Positions 25,412-34,227 of a DNA stretch of 64,000 bases are shown here, one piece after another. The stretch covers positions 124,001 through 188,000 of the forward strand of contig NZ_QNSE01000005.1 of assembly GCF_003315485.1 (NCBI RefSeq), written 5' to 3'. Position 1 is the stretch's first letter. Each line of letters starts with the position of its first letter. This DNA is from Marinomonas rhizomae (GTDB lineage: Bacteria > Pseudomonadota > Gammaproteobacteria > Pseudomonadales > Marinomonadaceae). Under the pieces are notes generated by a model. It was not told where the DNA came from. It searched no databases and saw only the letters and a program-made list of their open reading frames with translations. A program made the translations under genes and the position numbers.

Positions 25412-26968
25412 TTGAACAACTCTTATCACACATTGCGTGTCATCCTTGGCGATCAACTAAACGCCACGCACTCTTGGTTCAAACAGCAGGATCAAGGTGT
25501 GCTCTATTTAATTGCCGAATTACACCCAGAAGCCACCTATGTCACCCATCATATTCAGAAGCTCTGTGCGTTTTTTCTTGCAATGCAACGCTTTACTAGC
25601 GCCTTAAAAGAAAACGGCCATGACGTGTGCTACCTAACTTTAGATGACACTCAAAACCAGAGCCTAGAAGAAGTAGTTTTAAACCTCGCCAAGCAACATA
25701 ATATCGACCATGTAGAACTACAACGTCCCGATGAATATCGCGTTTTACAACAATATCACCAGCTGATCGCTAGAAACTTAAAGCCTAAATTTTGCATGGT
25801 AGACAGCGAGCATTTTTTACTGCCTTTTGAGGACATTTCACGTCATTTCAAACCTAAGCACAGTGTTCGCATGGAAAACTTCTATCGAAAAATGCGACAG
25901 CGTTTTAACGTCTTGATGGATGAGAATGGCCAACCTGAAGGCGGAAAGTGGAATTACGACAGCGCTAACCGGAACAAACTCAAGACAAAGGACCTAAACG
26001 AGATTCCAACACCTTTATCTTTTCAGCACGATATGCGCCATTTGCTAGAACGCCTCCAGCGTCACAATATCCCCTCCCTTGGCAATGCCGAATCCAATTT
26101 ACTTTGGCCTGTGACCAGCCAAGACGCCTTGAACCTATTAGCCTTTTTCTGCGAGAACTTACTACCGAACTTTGGTCGTTTTCAAGATGCCATGACAAAC
26201 AAAACGCCACACAGTTGGAGTCTGTACCATTGCCGTTTGTCTTTTGCACTCAATGTTAAATTGATCAGCCCAAAACACGTAATCAAAGCGGCGGTCTCGG
26301 CTTATCACGAAAACGACGCCATCGACATTGCACAAATAGAAGGGTTTGTCAGGCAAATTCTCGGCTGGCGTGAATACGTACGAGGTATGTATTGGATCAA
26401 CATGCCAGATTATCAACAACAGAACGAATTAAACGCCGAGCGAGATTTGCCTAGCTATTTCTGGACAGGGCAAACTAAGATGAAATGCCTTGCCAGCGCC
26501 ATTGGGCAATCTCTCGATTATGCTTACGCTCACCATATTCAACGTCTAATGGTGACAGGTAACTTTTGTTTATTAACCGAAATTCAGCCGCAACAAGTCG
26601 ACGAATGGTATTTAGGCATTTACATCGACGCACTCGAATGGGTGGAATTGCCCAATACACGCGGCATGAGTCAATTTGCCGATGGTGGTTGGATTGCCTC
26701 CAAACCTTATGCCGCAAGCGGAAGTTATATACACAAAATGAGCGATTACTGCGGTGATTGCCATTACAAAGTAAAAGAGAAAACCAGCGACGAGTCTTGC
26801 CCTCTCAACAGTTTATATTGGCACTTTATGGTGAAACACCGAGAGCGGCTTGGAAAAAATCCACGCATCGGCATGATTTACGGAAATTGGGATAAGCAAA
26901 ACGACGCACAAAAGTACGCTGTTTTGCAAAGAGCCGAGTGGTGCTTGGAAAACATCGAATCACTCTGA
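25412..26968 (+). CDS. iron-sulfur bacterial cryptochrome/photolyase (FeS-BCP)
   Basis: Photolyase-family protein of the prokaryotic (6-4) photolyase/CryB group (DPRP N-terminal domain). It binds FAD and a [4Fe-4S] cluster and repairs (6-4) photoproducts in studied members. The N-terminus RVILGDQLN is characteristic. The FAD domain includes GWREYVRGMYW and RLMVTGNFCLLTE. Four cluster cysteines are likely: the one in NFCLL and the three in YCGDCHYKVK-KTSDESCPLN. Translation starts at TTG 25412, with AAAGG 9 nt upstream; no in-frame ATG fits. At 518 residues it is of family length. With the DASH gene it gives the cell two distinct photolyase-fold proteins. Confidence 0.92.
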   Translation: MNNSYHTLRVILGDQLNATHSWFKQQDQGVLYLIAELHPEATYVTHHIQKLCAFFLAMQRFTSALKENGHDVCYLTLDDTQNQSLEEVVLNLAKQHNIDHVELQRPDEYRVLQQYHQLIARNLKPKFCMVDSEHFLLPFEDISRHFKPKHSVRMENFYRKMRQRFNVLMDENGQPEGGKWNYDSANRNKLKTKDLNEIPTPLSFQHDMRHLLERLQRHNIPSLGNAESNLLWPVTSQDALNLLAFFCENLLPNFGRFQDAMTNKTPHSWSLYHCRLSFALNVKLISPKHVIKAAVSAYHENDAIDIAQIEGFVRQILGWREYVRGMYWINMPDYQQQNELNAERDLPSYFWTGQTKMKCLASAIGQSLDYAYAHHIQRLMVTGNFCLLTEIQPQQVDEWYLGIYIDALEWVELPNTRGMSQFADGGWIASKPYAASGSYIHKMSDYCGDCHYKVKEKTSDESCPLNSLYWHFMVKHRERLGKNPRIGMIYGNWDKQNDAQKYAVLQRAEWCLENIESL

Positions 26969-26980
26969 CTTAATAACCGC

Positions 26981-27922
26981 TTAGCTAACCGACCTAGCTT
27001 CCCCACGGTTAAAGCCTTGTTGCCGCCATTTAACGATCCTTGGTAGCAATAAACCAGCTATCACGATTGCCACACCTAGCAACTGCAAACTTGTCACAGT
27101 TTGACCGTAAGCAAAGGCCGTCAATGCGGCAAAGACAGGAACAAAATTAAAGAACAACGAGGCGTTGGCAGCACCCAACTGCTTGACGCCTGATATCCAC
27201 AACAAGTAACCACCCACGGTACCAAACACACCGATGAACAATAAGTCGCCTAAAACGCCTCGGCTTATTAGCAAGCTTTCTTGTAAAGGGTGTATCTCTG
27301 TGCTCAACGCAGCCACCAAAGAAATCACCCCTAACCCTGATAACATACCAACTAAGGTATAAGGAATCATCGGCATCCAGCGGCTCACGCCTTGCGTTAA
27401 ATAGGTATAAAGGCTCCAGCACAACATCCCCAGAAAAATCATTTGATCACCGTGGTTGAACTCAAAACCCAATAACCGCTTTAACTCGCCATTGGTAAGC
27501 ACAAGCAGAACGCCAGACAAACACACAACTAGACTAAACACAGCACTACGGGCAGGCAGTTTACGTTGCAATAAAGAGCCAATCAGCGACGTTGCTAACG
27601 GGCTGAGTGCCATGATTAAAGCGCCATTACTGGCATCGGTTTGCGCCAACCCAGTAAACAAGCCGAGGTTCAAACCGCCAACCCCAAGGATCGACACAGC
27701 AATTGCCCACGCCCATTGTTTCACCGTTAGGCTAGGCATGGGCATGTTTTTCCATTTGGCATAAACAAAAAGACAAAGAGCTGCAATAGCAAAACGCCAA
27801 ATCACTAAAGTTAGCGCATTTACTTCTCCCAATGCATGTTTGCCAACAGGAAAGCAGGCTCCCCAAAAAAACGCACATAACATTAATAACAACACGGCAT
27901 TCATATTCGCCGAACGGTTCAT
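26981..27922 (-). CDS. EamA/DMT-family transporter
   Basis: Inner-membrane exporter-like protein with ten predicted helices in two EamA halves (N-terminal LLMLCAFFWGACFPVGKHAL; second half beginning near MIFLGMLCWSLYTYLTQG). ATG 27922 is preferred: GGAG lies 6 nt upstream, while an ATG 12 nt earlier contains that ribosome site. It is divergent from a LysR gene at 28020 with 97 nt between starts, a standard regulator-exporter pair. The substrate is unknown. Confidence 0.9.
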   Translation of the reverse strand: MNRSANMNAVLLLMLCAFFWGACFPVGKHALGEVNALTLVIWRFAIAALCLFVYAKWKNMPMPSLTVKQWAWAIAVSILGVGGLNLGLFTGLAQTDASNGALIMALSPLATSLIGSLLQRKLPARSAVFSLVVCLSGVLLVLTNGELKRLLGFEFNHGDQMIFLGMLCWSLYTYLTQGVSRWMPMIPYTLVGMLSGLGVISLVAALSTEIHPLQESLLISRGVLGDLLFIGVFGTVGGYLLWISGVKQLGAANASLFFNFVPVFAALTAFAYGQTVTSLQLLGVAIVIAGLLLPRIVKWRQQGFNRGEARSVS

Positions 27923-28019
27923 ATCTGGCTCCATAATAGGACTTGAGAAAACATGAGAGACAGTGTATAGATTTTAAATACGGTATAAATAGACAAAAAC
28001 GAGACCACAGATTCCAAAT

Positions 28020-28919
28020 ATGAAATTTAATTATTCCCTTGATGATATGCGTTGTTTTTGCGCTGTTGCACAGCATGGCAGTTTTAAACAGGCTTCCACT
28101 ACGCTGGAAATACCTCTTTCCACATTAAGTCGACGCATCGCAAAGCTGGAAGATGATTTGGGCATTCGATTACTCAACCGCGATGCGCATCGAGTACAAC
28201 TAACTCATTCAGGACAGCGCTATTACGAAAGAAGTCGGCCCCTTTTTGACGAATTGGAGGATGTAGCAGAATGCCTTTTACAAGATAAAATACAAGCAAA
28301 AGGTTCTATTAAGATCTCGGCACCCGTGAATTTTGGTGTACATGTTCTAGCGCCGCATTTTAATGCCTTTTTAAACCAATACCCTGACATTCATTTAGAC
28401 TTACGCCTTTCGAATCAAACAATAGATATTGAAGAAGAAGCCATCGACATCGCCTTTCGCGTCGGTGACCATAATGCAGACCATTGGATTGGCAGGCACT
28501 TAACGGATATTCGCTTTGTTATCTGTGGTTCTGCCCATTTAGACCTATCTAGTTTAAAAACGCCCAGCAACTTGGAAGGGTTTCCCACGGTATTATGCTC
28601 GCCTATGTCCACTTGGAAGCTACAACACAATACGTCAGGAAAGCTGGAAACGCATAGACCAACCAGCAATATTCGTCTCAAAGTAGACGACATAAGTTTA
28701 CTCACTCGCGCCATACAAGACGGTATTGGCATTGGTTTCATGCCGAATTACCATGCAAAACCCTTGATTGACTCAGGTGAGCTTCGACAAGTGCTGCCTG
28801 AATGGAGCAACCAACCTAGAGGCTGCCAAATGCTCTATCGAGATCGTAACAACATGCCACTGCGCTTGCGCTTGTTAATCGACTTTATGATCAATCGATT
28901 TAATGAAACACCGCGCTGA
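28020..28919 (+). CDS. LysR-family regulator divergent from EamA exporter
   Basis: LTTR with the N-terminal DNA-binding domain (YSLDDMRCFCAVAQHGSFKQ, then ASTTLEIPLSTLSRRIAKLE) and a CrgA-type effector domain (GSIKISAPVNFGVHVLAPHF, IDIAFRVGD). At 299 residues it is of normal length. The divergent arrangement with the EamA gene indicates that it controls that exporter and itself. The effector is unknown. Confidence 0.92.
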   Translation: MKFNYSLDDMRCFCAVAQHGSFKQASTTLEIPLSTLSRRIAKLEDDLGIRLLNRDAHRVQLTHSGQRYYERSRPLFDELEDVAECLLQDKIQAKGSIKISAPVNFGVHVLAPHFNAFLNQYPDIHLDLRLSNQTIDIEEEAIDIAFRVGDHNADHWIGRHLTDIRFVICGSAHLDLSSLKTPSNLEGFPTVLCSPMSTWKLQHNTSGKLETHRPTSNIRLKVDDISLLTRAIQDGIGIGFMPNYHAKPLIDSGELRQVLPEWSNQPRGCQMLYRDRNNMPLRLRLLIDFMINRFNETPR

Positions 28920-28951
28920 AGTAACAACAAAAGAGCATATACATGAAGCCG

Positions 28952-29470
28952 CTAAGCAAATTGATTAACAGATAGCTCCACCATTAAATCGCTGCTGATC
29001 TTTTCTAAAGCGGCTTCCAGTTCAGACAAAGGTAGATCTTTTGGGACTGCCAGCACCATCTCGGTTTTAAACAACATATCGGAACTCATCGGCGCAGGTT
29101 CGCAAGTGGTGGTTAGTTCTTTGACGTTAACCATTAATGAATGCAGCACTTGAGAAACTTCCTTCACTATCCCCGGCCGATCATTGCCGACAACAGACAA
29201 AGACAATGTTGAGCCTTCTGAAGCGCTCTGATTCGCCACTTCAATCGTGACCTGCAAACCCAACGATTCAAAATTTTGTAATGCATTAACTAAGTCTTCT
29301 TGATGTTCAAGAGGGACGGAAAAAATCAGAATGCCAGCAAACTTGTCAGCCAAATGCGCCATACGGCTTTCTAACCAATTACCATGATGACGAGCGATGG
29401 TGTCAGATAAACGCTCAACAAGACCGGGACGATCTTCTCCAATAAAACTCAATACGAGATGCTGTGACAT
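28952..29470 (-). CDS. gcvR: GcvR-like ACT-domain regulator
   Basis: Cytoplasmic regulator of the glycine cleavage system repressor family, made of two ACT domains. The first starts SQHLVLSFIGEDRPGLVERL, the second TLSLSVVGNDRPGIVKEVSQ; the DRPG turn is the ACT ligand-binding signature. In E. coli GcvR binds GcvA to repress gcvTHP when glycine is low. ATG 29470 is used because GGAG lies 6 nt upstream. It is 172 residues. There is no gcv gene nearby in the window, so the role is inferred from the family. Confidence 0.85.
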   Translation of the reverse strand: MSQHLVLSFIGEDRPGLVERLSDTIARHHGNWLESRMAHLADKFAGILIFSVPLEHQEDLVNALQNFESLGLQVTIEVANQSASEGSTLSLSVVGNDRPGIVKEVSQVLHSLMVNVKELTTTCEPAPMSSDMLFKTEMVLAVPKDLPLSELEAALEKISSDLMVELSVNQFA

Positions 29471-29597
29471 AGATTTCTCCGTCAATATTTTTAGAATTAT
29501 TCAAAAGAGTGAACCGCTTCATGCGACGCTATGTATAAAAAGTACACTAAATAATCACTATAGACGACTGCTATTTATTTAAGCACTTCACGCTGAA

Positions 29598-30836
29598 CTA
29601 AAGCATTGTATTTTTCAATTCAGCTTTCGTTTGTCTGCGCAAAAACCAAAAACCCAACAAGGCAGCGGCAATGCCAGAGAAGCTGCCCATACCAATCGCC
29701 CAACGGGCACCCAGCACATCCGCCACCCAGCCGACTAAGGGCGCGCCTAATGCCGTACTCCCCAGCGCTGTTGCCAACACCACAGCCATCACTCGACCAC
29801 GATAACGCTTTTCGGTAGCCACCTGCATGTAAGATGCGGTGGAGGTAGTAAACAGCTGTAAACTCAGGCCAAGTAGAATAAGTAAGGCGGCAAATGCCAA
29901 AAATGATGTACTGATAGAGACTAGAAAACAGCTTACTGCAAACATCGCAGCCACATAAATCATAAAGCGAAATGACGGTGACGAACGACGGCTTGCTGTC
30001 ACCATAGCCCCAGAGATAGAACCAATTGCCATCATGGAAATCAAGAAACCGTATTGATCTGCATGACCTTGAAAAACATGGACCGTCATCGCCGATAAAT
30101 ACACGGAAAAATTCATCCCTAAACTACAAATCAAGAAAGACATCATCAATATGATAGCCATCTCACGATGCTGCCAAATATAACGAAAACCATCTAAAAA
30201 CTTCGCCATATCAGGTGCTACTTTGCTGTTATCAGCAACAACCGCTGGCAAGCGTTTTTTAAATACCTGTAGAGAAATTAATAACGGAATAAAAGACAGC
30301 ACATTGATCATGAACACCCAACCAGTTCCGATCAAAGCAATTAACACCCCTGCAATGGCTGGCCCAACCAAACGAGCAGAATTAAACGCCACTGAATTTA
30401 GCCCTACCGCATTTGATAACTCTTTCTCACTGACAATGTCAGACACAAAGGCATGACGTGCAGGGGCATCAAACGCAGCCACACAACCTAAAGCGAAGGC
30501 ACAAGCACACACTTGCCAAAGCACAACGTGGCCACTTAACACCAACAGACCCAATATCAAAGCAAGCGTTGCCATTAAACTCTGAGTAATAAAAAGTAGC
30601 TTACGGCGATCCATACGATCTGCGGTCCAGCCAGTGATAGGCAATAACAAAATTTGTGGCGCAAATTGCAAAAAAACCACCAGCCCCACAGCTGACGCAT
30701 TTTTATCCGACAACTCCGCAATAACGATCCAATCCTGAGCGGTTCGTTGCAACCAAGCGCCAATATTCGAAATCGCTGCACTTCCAAACCAAAGACGATA
30801 ATTTGGATTAGAGAGAGACCGGAATGTACTGCTCAA
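29598..30836 (-). CDS. MFS transporter, EntS/MFS_3-type
   Basis: Twelve-helix major-facilitator protein of 412 residues, of the group that includes the enterobactin exporter EntS and other MFS_3 proteins. The N-terminal signature is FRSLSNPNYRLWFGSAAISN, followed by GAWLQRTAQDWIV; the MFS loop 2-3 motif is GWTADRMDRRKLL. No siderophore synthesis genes are visible nearby, so it may export other compounds. It appears monocistronic. Confidence 0.87.
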   Translation of the reverse strand: MSSTFRSLSNPNYRLWFGSAAISNIGAWLQRTAQDWIVIAELSDKNASAVGLVVFLQFAPQILLLPITGWTADRMDRRKLLFITQSLMATLALILGLLVLSGHVVLWQVCACAFALGCVAAFDAPARHAFVSDIVSEKELSNAVGLNSVAFNSARLVGPAIAGVLIALIGTGWVFMINVLSFIPLLISLQVFKKRLPAVVADNSKVAPDMAKFLDGFRYIWQHREMAIILMMSFLICSLGMNFSVYLSAMTVHVFQGHADQYGFLISMMAIGSISGAMVTASRRSSPSFRFMIYVAAMFAVSCFLVSISTSFLAFAALLILLGLSLQLFTTSTASYMQVATEKRYRGRVMAVVLATALGSTALGAPLVGWVADVLGARWAIGMGSFSGIAAALLGFWFLRRQTKAELKNTML

Positions 30837-31020
30837 TGAAAACTCCTTAGCTTATTCAATAAAATAGTTTTGCATCATTTAAACGGCGTTATAGATGGGA
30901 TTTTTCATCAGATAAGCGACTAATAGGGTACAAAAAACAACCTGCATAAATATAACTTTCTTATATAATCCACCATGCTTCTCCTATCTTGCAAAACAAG
31001 TCAAGATCAGAGCATGATAG

Positions 31021-31149
31021 TGGTTGGTTAATAAAACGAAGCTAACAACAGAAATTTCTGAAATTGCCAATGAACTCACAGCATCAAGTACTAACTTGCA
31101 GAAACTGTCCGTTCGGCTTGATCAACAGGCTACTCAATTCAAGCTTTAA
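31021..31149 (+). pseudogene. C-terminal scrap of a chemoreceptor gene
   Basis: An open stretch without a start codon translates to WLVNKTKLTTEISEIANELT and ASSTNLQKLSVRLDQQATQF-KL, then TAA at 31147. The heptad-like pattern and final xxLQKLSVRL-xQATQFKL are typical of the last helix of methyl-accepting chemotaxis proteins (compare the ends of the receptors at 23482 and 46067). Nothing upstream encodes the rest, so it is a leftover after a deletion. The other part of this 409-nt gap (30837-31020) has no identifiable feature. Confidence 0.6.
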
Positions 31150-31179
31150 AGCAACCAGTTGACGAGTAAACCATGCTAA

Positions 31180-31213
31180 AAAGAAAGGGAAGCAAAATGC
31201 TTCCCTTTCTTTT
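31180..31213. terminator. bidirectional terminator after sstT
   Basis: Perfect 15-bp stem, AAAGAAAGGGAAGCA (31180-31194) with TGCTTCCCTTTCTTT (31198-31212), and a 3-nt loop. A T run follows in each direction. It serves the minus-strand sstT and, formerly, the plus-strand chemoreceptor relic. Confidence 0.9.
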
Positions 31214-31245
31214 ATTACACTCTATTTACCAAGCAAGTCTCAATC

Positions 31246-32469
31246 TCAACTCGCTTTTTCGTTAGAAAGACAAGCCGCTGCCGTAAACAACACATCTGTT
31301 GAACTGTTTAAGGCTGTTTCAGCTGAATCCTGCAACACACCAATGATAAAACCAACCGCCACCACTTGCATGGCAATCTCATTAGGAATATTAAATAAGC
31401 TACATGCCAACGGAATCAACAGCAAAGAGCCGCCAGCCACACCAGACGCTCCACATGCAGACACGGCAGCAACCATACTAAGCAATAGCGCCGTACCAAA
31501 ATCTAAGGAAATACCTAAGGTATTCACCGCTGCTAGAGTTAAAACAGTAATGGTAATGGCCGCGCCTGCCATGTTGATCGTGGCGCCCAGCGGAATCGAT
31601 ACAGAATAAGTATCTTCATCCAAATCCAAACGCTTACAAAGATCCAAGTTAACGGGAATATTAGCCGCAGAACTACGAGTGAAAAATGCTGTCACTCCAC
31701 TTTCTTTTAGGCATTTAAAGACCAAAGGGTACGGGTTACGACGAATTTTCCAGAATACCAACAGTGGATTGGTCACAAACGCGATAAAGAGCATGGCGCC
31801 AATTAATACGGCTAACAGATGTGAATAACCAAATAGAGCATCAAAGCCAGTTGCCGCTATTGTGCTGGCAACCAAGCCAAAAATACCAAATGGCGCCAAG
31901 CGGATAATGAAGGAGACAATCCCCGTCACACTGGTCGATATATGCTGCAACGCAGATTTGGTCGCTTCTGACGCATGACGCAAGCCCAAGCCAAAACCAA
32001 TTGCCCAAGTTAAAATGCCGACATAGTTGCCTTGAACCAACGCATTGACTGGGTTATCTACCATTTTAAACACCAGGGTATGCAATACTTCGCCAATCCC
32101 TTGAGGCGCACTCTGGCTTAAATCAGGAGAGACCAAGCTTAATTGCGTCGGAAATACAAAACTGAACATCACAGCCGTTAATGCCGCGACAAAAGTACCC
32201 GCAATATAAAGCACAATTACAGGGCGTATATGGCTTTGTTGAGCTTGTTTATGATTGGCAATCGATGCCATCACCAACAAAAACACCAAAATGGGTGCAA
32301 TGGCTTTTAGTGCTTTGACGAAAAACTCACCAAGCAGATTCGTAGACAAAGCAAGGCTTGGCGAAACATAGGCCAGCACTACGCCACAAAGAATACCGAT
32401 AGCAATTTGTAATACCAAACTACCGCGAAGATAACGCTGAAACAGTGATGGTTTTTGAGCAAATGTCAT
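31246..32469 (-). CDS. sstT: serine/threonine:sodium symporter SstT
   Basis: Inner-membrane Na+-coupled serine/threonine uptake protein of the dicarboxylate/amino acid:cation symporter family. The N-terminal [20 protein letters not shown] aligns with E. coli SstT. Further family segments are [20 protein letters not shown] and [20 protein letters not shown], followed by the [20 protein letters not shown] discontinuous helix and the [14 protein letters not shown] segment near the end. ATG 32469 matches the family N-terminus; TTG 32496 and ATG 32484 are alternatives. Length is 407 residues. Confidence 0.93.
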   Translation of the reverse strand: MTFAQKPSLFQRYLRGSLVLQIAIGILCGVVLAYVSPSLALSTNLLGEFFVKALKAIAPILVFLLVMASIANHKQAQQSHIRPVIVLYIAGTFVAALTAVMFSFVFPTQLSLVSPDLSQSAPQGIGEVLHTLVFKMVDNPVNALVQGNYVGILTWAIGFGLGLRHASEATKSALQHISTSVTGIVSFIIRLAPFGIFGLVASTIAATGFDALFGYSHLLAVLIGAMLFIAFVTNPLLVFWKIRRNPYPLVFKCLKESGVTAFFTRSSAANIPVNLDLCKRLDLDEDTYSVSIPLGATINMAGAAITITVLTLAAVNTLGISLDFGTALLLSMVAAVSACGASGVAGGSLLLIPLACSLFNIPNEIAMQVVAVGFIIGVLQDSAETALNSSTDVLFTAAACLSNEKAS

Positions 32470-32692
32470 TAGAAGGGGGTCCATTGAAATTTTCAAGCCC
32501 GCACCTTACTGCATCCCGCCTCAAAAATGAACCATTTCAGGGCATTATTGTAGATATTATTGCAATATATCTACCAAATCCAACATTTAACCGATCATTC
32601 AACTTCCTCATTCTCTGCAGAAAATCCGACTTGTACTCAAGCAAAATCAGCCCCATATTGCTTGCATACACAAACCTTACCAAGGAATTGAA

Positions 32693-33331
32693 ATGTCGAA
32701 TTTATTAGAGAAATTGAACTGGCGTTATGCCACAAAAAAAATGGACTCAAGCAAAGCTGTTGAGCAAGAAAAAGTAGATCGTATTCTAGAGGCCATTCGC
32801 CTTACTGCCACATCAAGCGGCCTTCAGCCGTACGAAGTTATCGTCGTAAAAAATAAAGCGCTGCGTGAAGCTATCGTCCCTCATGCTTGGAACCAAGCTC
32901 AAATAACCGATGGTTCTCATCTCTTAGTTTTTGCTGCATGGGACAACTACACGGAAGAGCGCATCAACAATATGTTCGACCTAGTAAACGACGAACGTGG
33001 CTTTAAAAACGAAGGCTGGGAAAACTACCGCCAGATGATTCTAGGCGCTTACCCTCCTCGCGATGCTGAAGTCAATTACCAACACGCTGCACGTCAAGCT
33101 TACATTGGTCTTGGCACCGCATTGATTGCCGCCGCTGAAGAAGGCGTAGACAGCACGCCAATAGAAGGTTTTGACCCTGCAAAAGTTGACGAGATTCTAG
33201 GTTTAACAGAACGCGGACTTCGCTCGGTTATTCTGCTTCCTTTGGGTTACCGCGCTGACGAAGGTGATTGGTTGAAAGATCTGAAAAAAGTGCGTCGCGC
33301 GAAAGAAGACTTTATTACTGAAATGAACTAA
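32693..33331 (+). CDS. NfsB-like nitroreductase
   Basis: FMN-dependent NAD(P)H oxidoreductase of the nitroreductase family, 212 residues. The N-terminal WRYATKKMDSSKAVEQEKVD is the FMN-phosphate binding stretch, and the LTATSSGLQPYEVIVV segment is a family signature. The C-terminal ERGLRSVILLPLGYRADEGD completes the fold. It would reduce quinones, nitroaromatics or flavins as a dimer. AAGGA precedes the ATG by 6-7 nt. It is a single gene with its own terminator at 33363. Confidence 0.92.
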   Translation: MSNLLEKLNWRYATKKMDSSKAVEQEKVDRILEAIRLTATSSGLQPYEVIVVKNKALREAIVPHAWNQAQITDGSHLLVFAAWDNYTEERINNMFDLVNDERGFKNEGWENYRQMILGAYPPRDAEVNYQHAARQAYIGLGTALIAAAEEGVDSTPIEGFDPAKVDEILGLTERGLRSVILLPLGYRADEGDWLKDLKKVRRAKEDFITEMN

Positions 33332-33362
33332 TTTGCTGTTTCATTGAAACAAAAACTCTAAA

Positions 33363-33387
33363 ACGCCAGTCTTCTGGCGTTTTTTTA
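33363..33387 (+). terminator. nitroreductase terminator
   Basis: ACGCCAG (33363-33369) pairs with CTGGCGT (33374-33380), followed by a run of Ts to 33386. A canonical intrinsic terminator 30 nt past the stop. Confidence 0.93.
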
Positions 33388-33502
33388 TATCCAATTTTTG
33401 TATTCGACAAGAAATAGGGAATCATCACTCTATGTGAAAAATATTGCTCCCTATTCTCTGCAATGCTCGTATGCTAATGACATCAAAAATAAAGGACAAA
33501 GT

Positions 33503-34039
33503 ATGGCCAAGTATCTAGGACTACTATTCATCACCCTATTTTTAAGCGCGTGCTCTTCGAACGATAGTTGGCGTACCGCCAGCCGTGAGCCCGCTGGCAT
33601 AGCGCCATCACCAGAAACAGAAAAAAGCGCAGTCATCGAGTTTTATGCCGCTGACGCCTATAACTGGCGCGGTTGGCTTGCAGTCCATACTTGGGTGGCA
33701 ACCAAAGAAAAGAACGCCCCTGAATACACAGTTCATGAAGTGGTCGGCTGGCGAGTAAACCGCGGACTGCCAGCATTATCAGAATATACAACAACCACAC
33801 CTGACCGTTATTGGTTTGGCGCGAAGCCAGAAAAAGTGCTTTCTATTATTGGCCCAAAAGCGGAAACATTGATTCCGAAAATAAATGAAGCAGTAAAGCG
33901 CTACCCTTGGGCAAACGAATACACAGTATTCCCAGGTCCAAACAGCAACACCTTTCCAGCGTGGATTGGCTTACAGGTCCCCGAATTAGAGCTTGATATG
34001 CCTTTCAGTGCCATCGGCAGCGGTTACGCTGACAACTAA
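33503..34039 (+). CDS. DUF3750 lipoprotein
   Basis: Predicted lipoprotein of 178 residues. The signal peptide MAKYLGLLFITLFLSAC ends in the lipobox LSAC. The mature part carries the DUF3750 pattern (AADAYNWRGWLAVHTWVATK, YTVHEVVGWRV, YPWANEYTVFPGPNSNTFPA), a family of unknown function. ATG 33503 is chosen because AAAGGAC lies just upstream and a signal peptide follows directly; the frame opens 105 nt earlier without a ribosome site. It is monocistronic, between two hairpins. Confidence 0.85.
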   Translation: MAKYLGLLFITLFLSACSSNDSWRTASREPAGIAPSPETEKSAVIEFYAADAYNWRGWLAVHTWVATKEKNAPEYTVHEVVGWRVNRGLPALSEYTTTTPDRYWFGAKPEKVLSIIGPKAETLIPKINEAVKRYPWANEYTVFPGPNSNTFPAWIGLQVPELELDMPFSAIGSGYADN

Positions 34040-34050
34040 TCTGACGATTC

Positions 34051-34079
34051 ATTTCCGAGAAGCATGTCTTCTCGGAAAT
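34051..34079 (+). terminator. hairpin after DUF3750 gene
   Basis: Perfect 12-bp stem, ATTTCCGAGAAG (34051-34062) with CTTCTCGGAAAT (34068-34079), loop CATGT. No T tract follows, so it may be a terminator needing Rho or only a 3'-end stabiliser. Confidence 0.55.
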
Positions 34080-34227
34080 TAAGTCAGTATTTAGAAAGCC
34101 CCCATATTGACCCGCCATACCCCTTAAGCTACGTTTTCTACATGGAAAACGAAGTACGCTGGCCTTGTTTTTAAAGCCTGCTTTCCAACCAAATTTTTAG
34201 CCTAACGCTCTAGACTAGGTAACCATA

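Noticed and set aside
34132..34151. Hairpin CGTTTTC/GAAAACG before amylosucrase
   Set aside because: Only 7 bp and A/T-rich, with no T tract or family pattern to call it a terminator or riboswitch.
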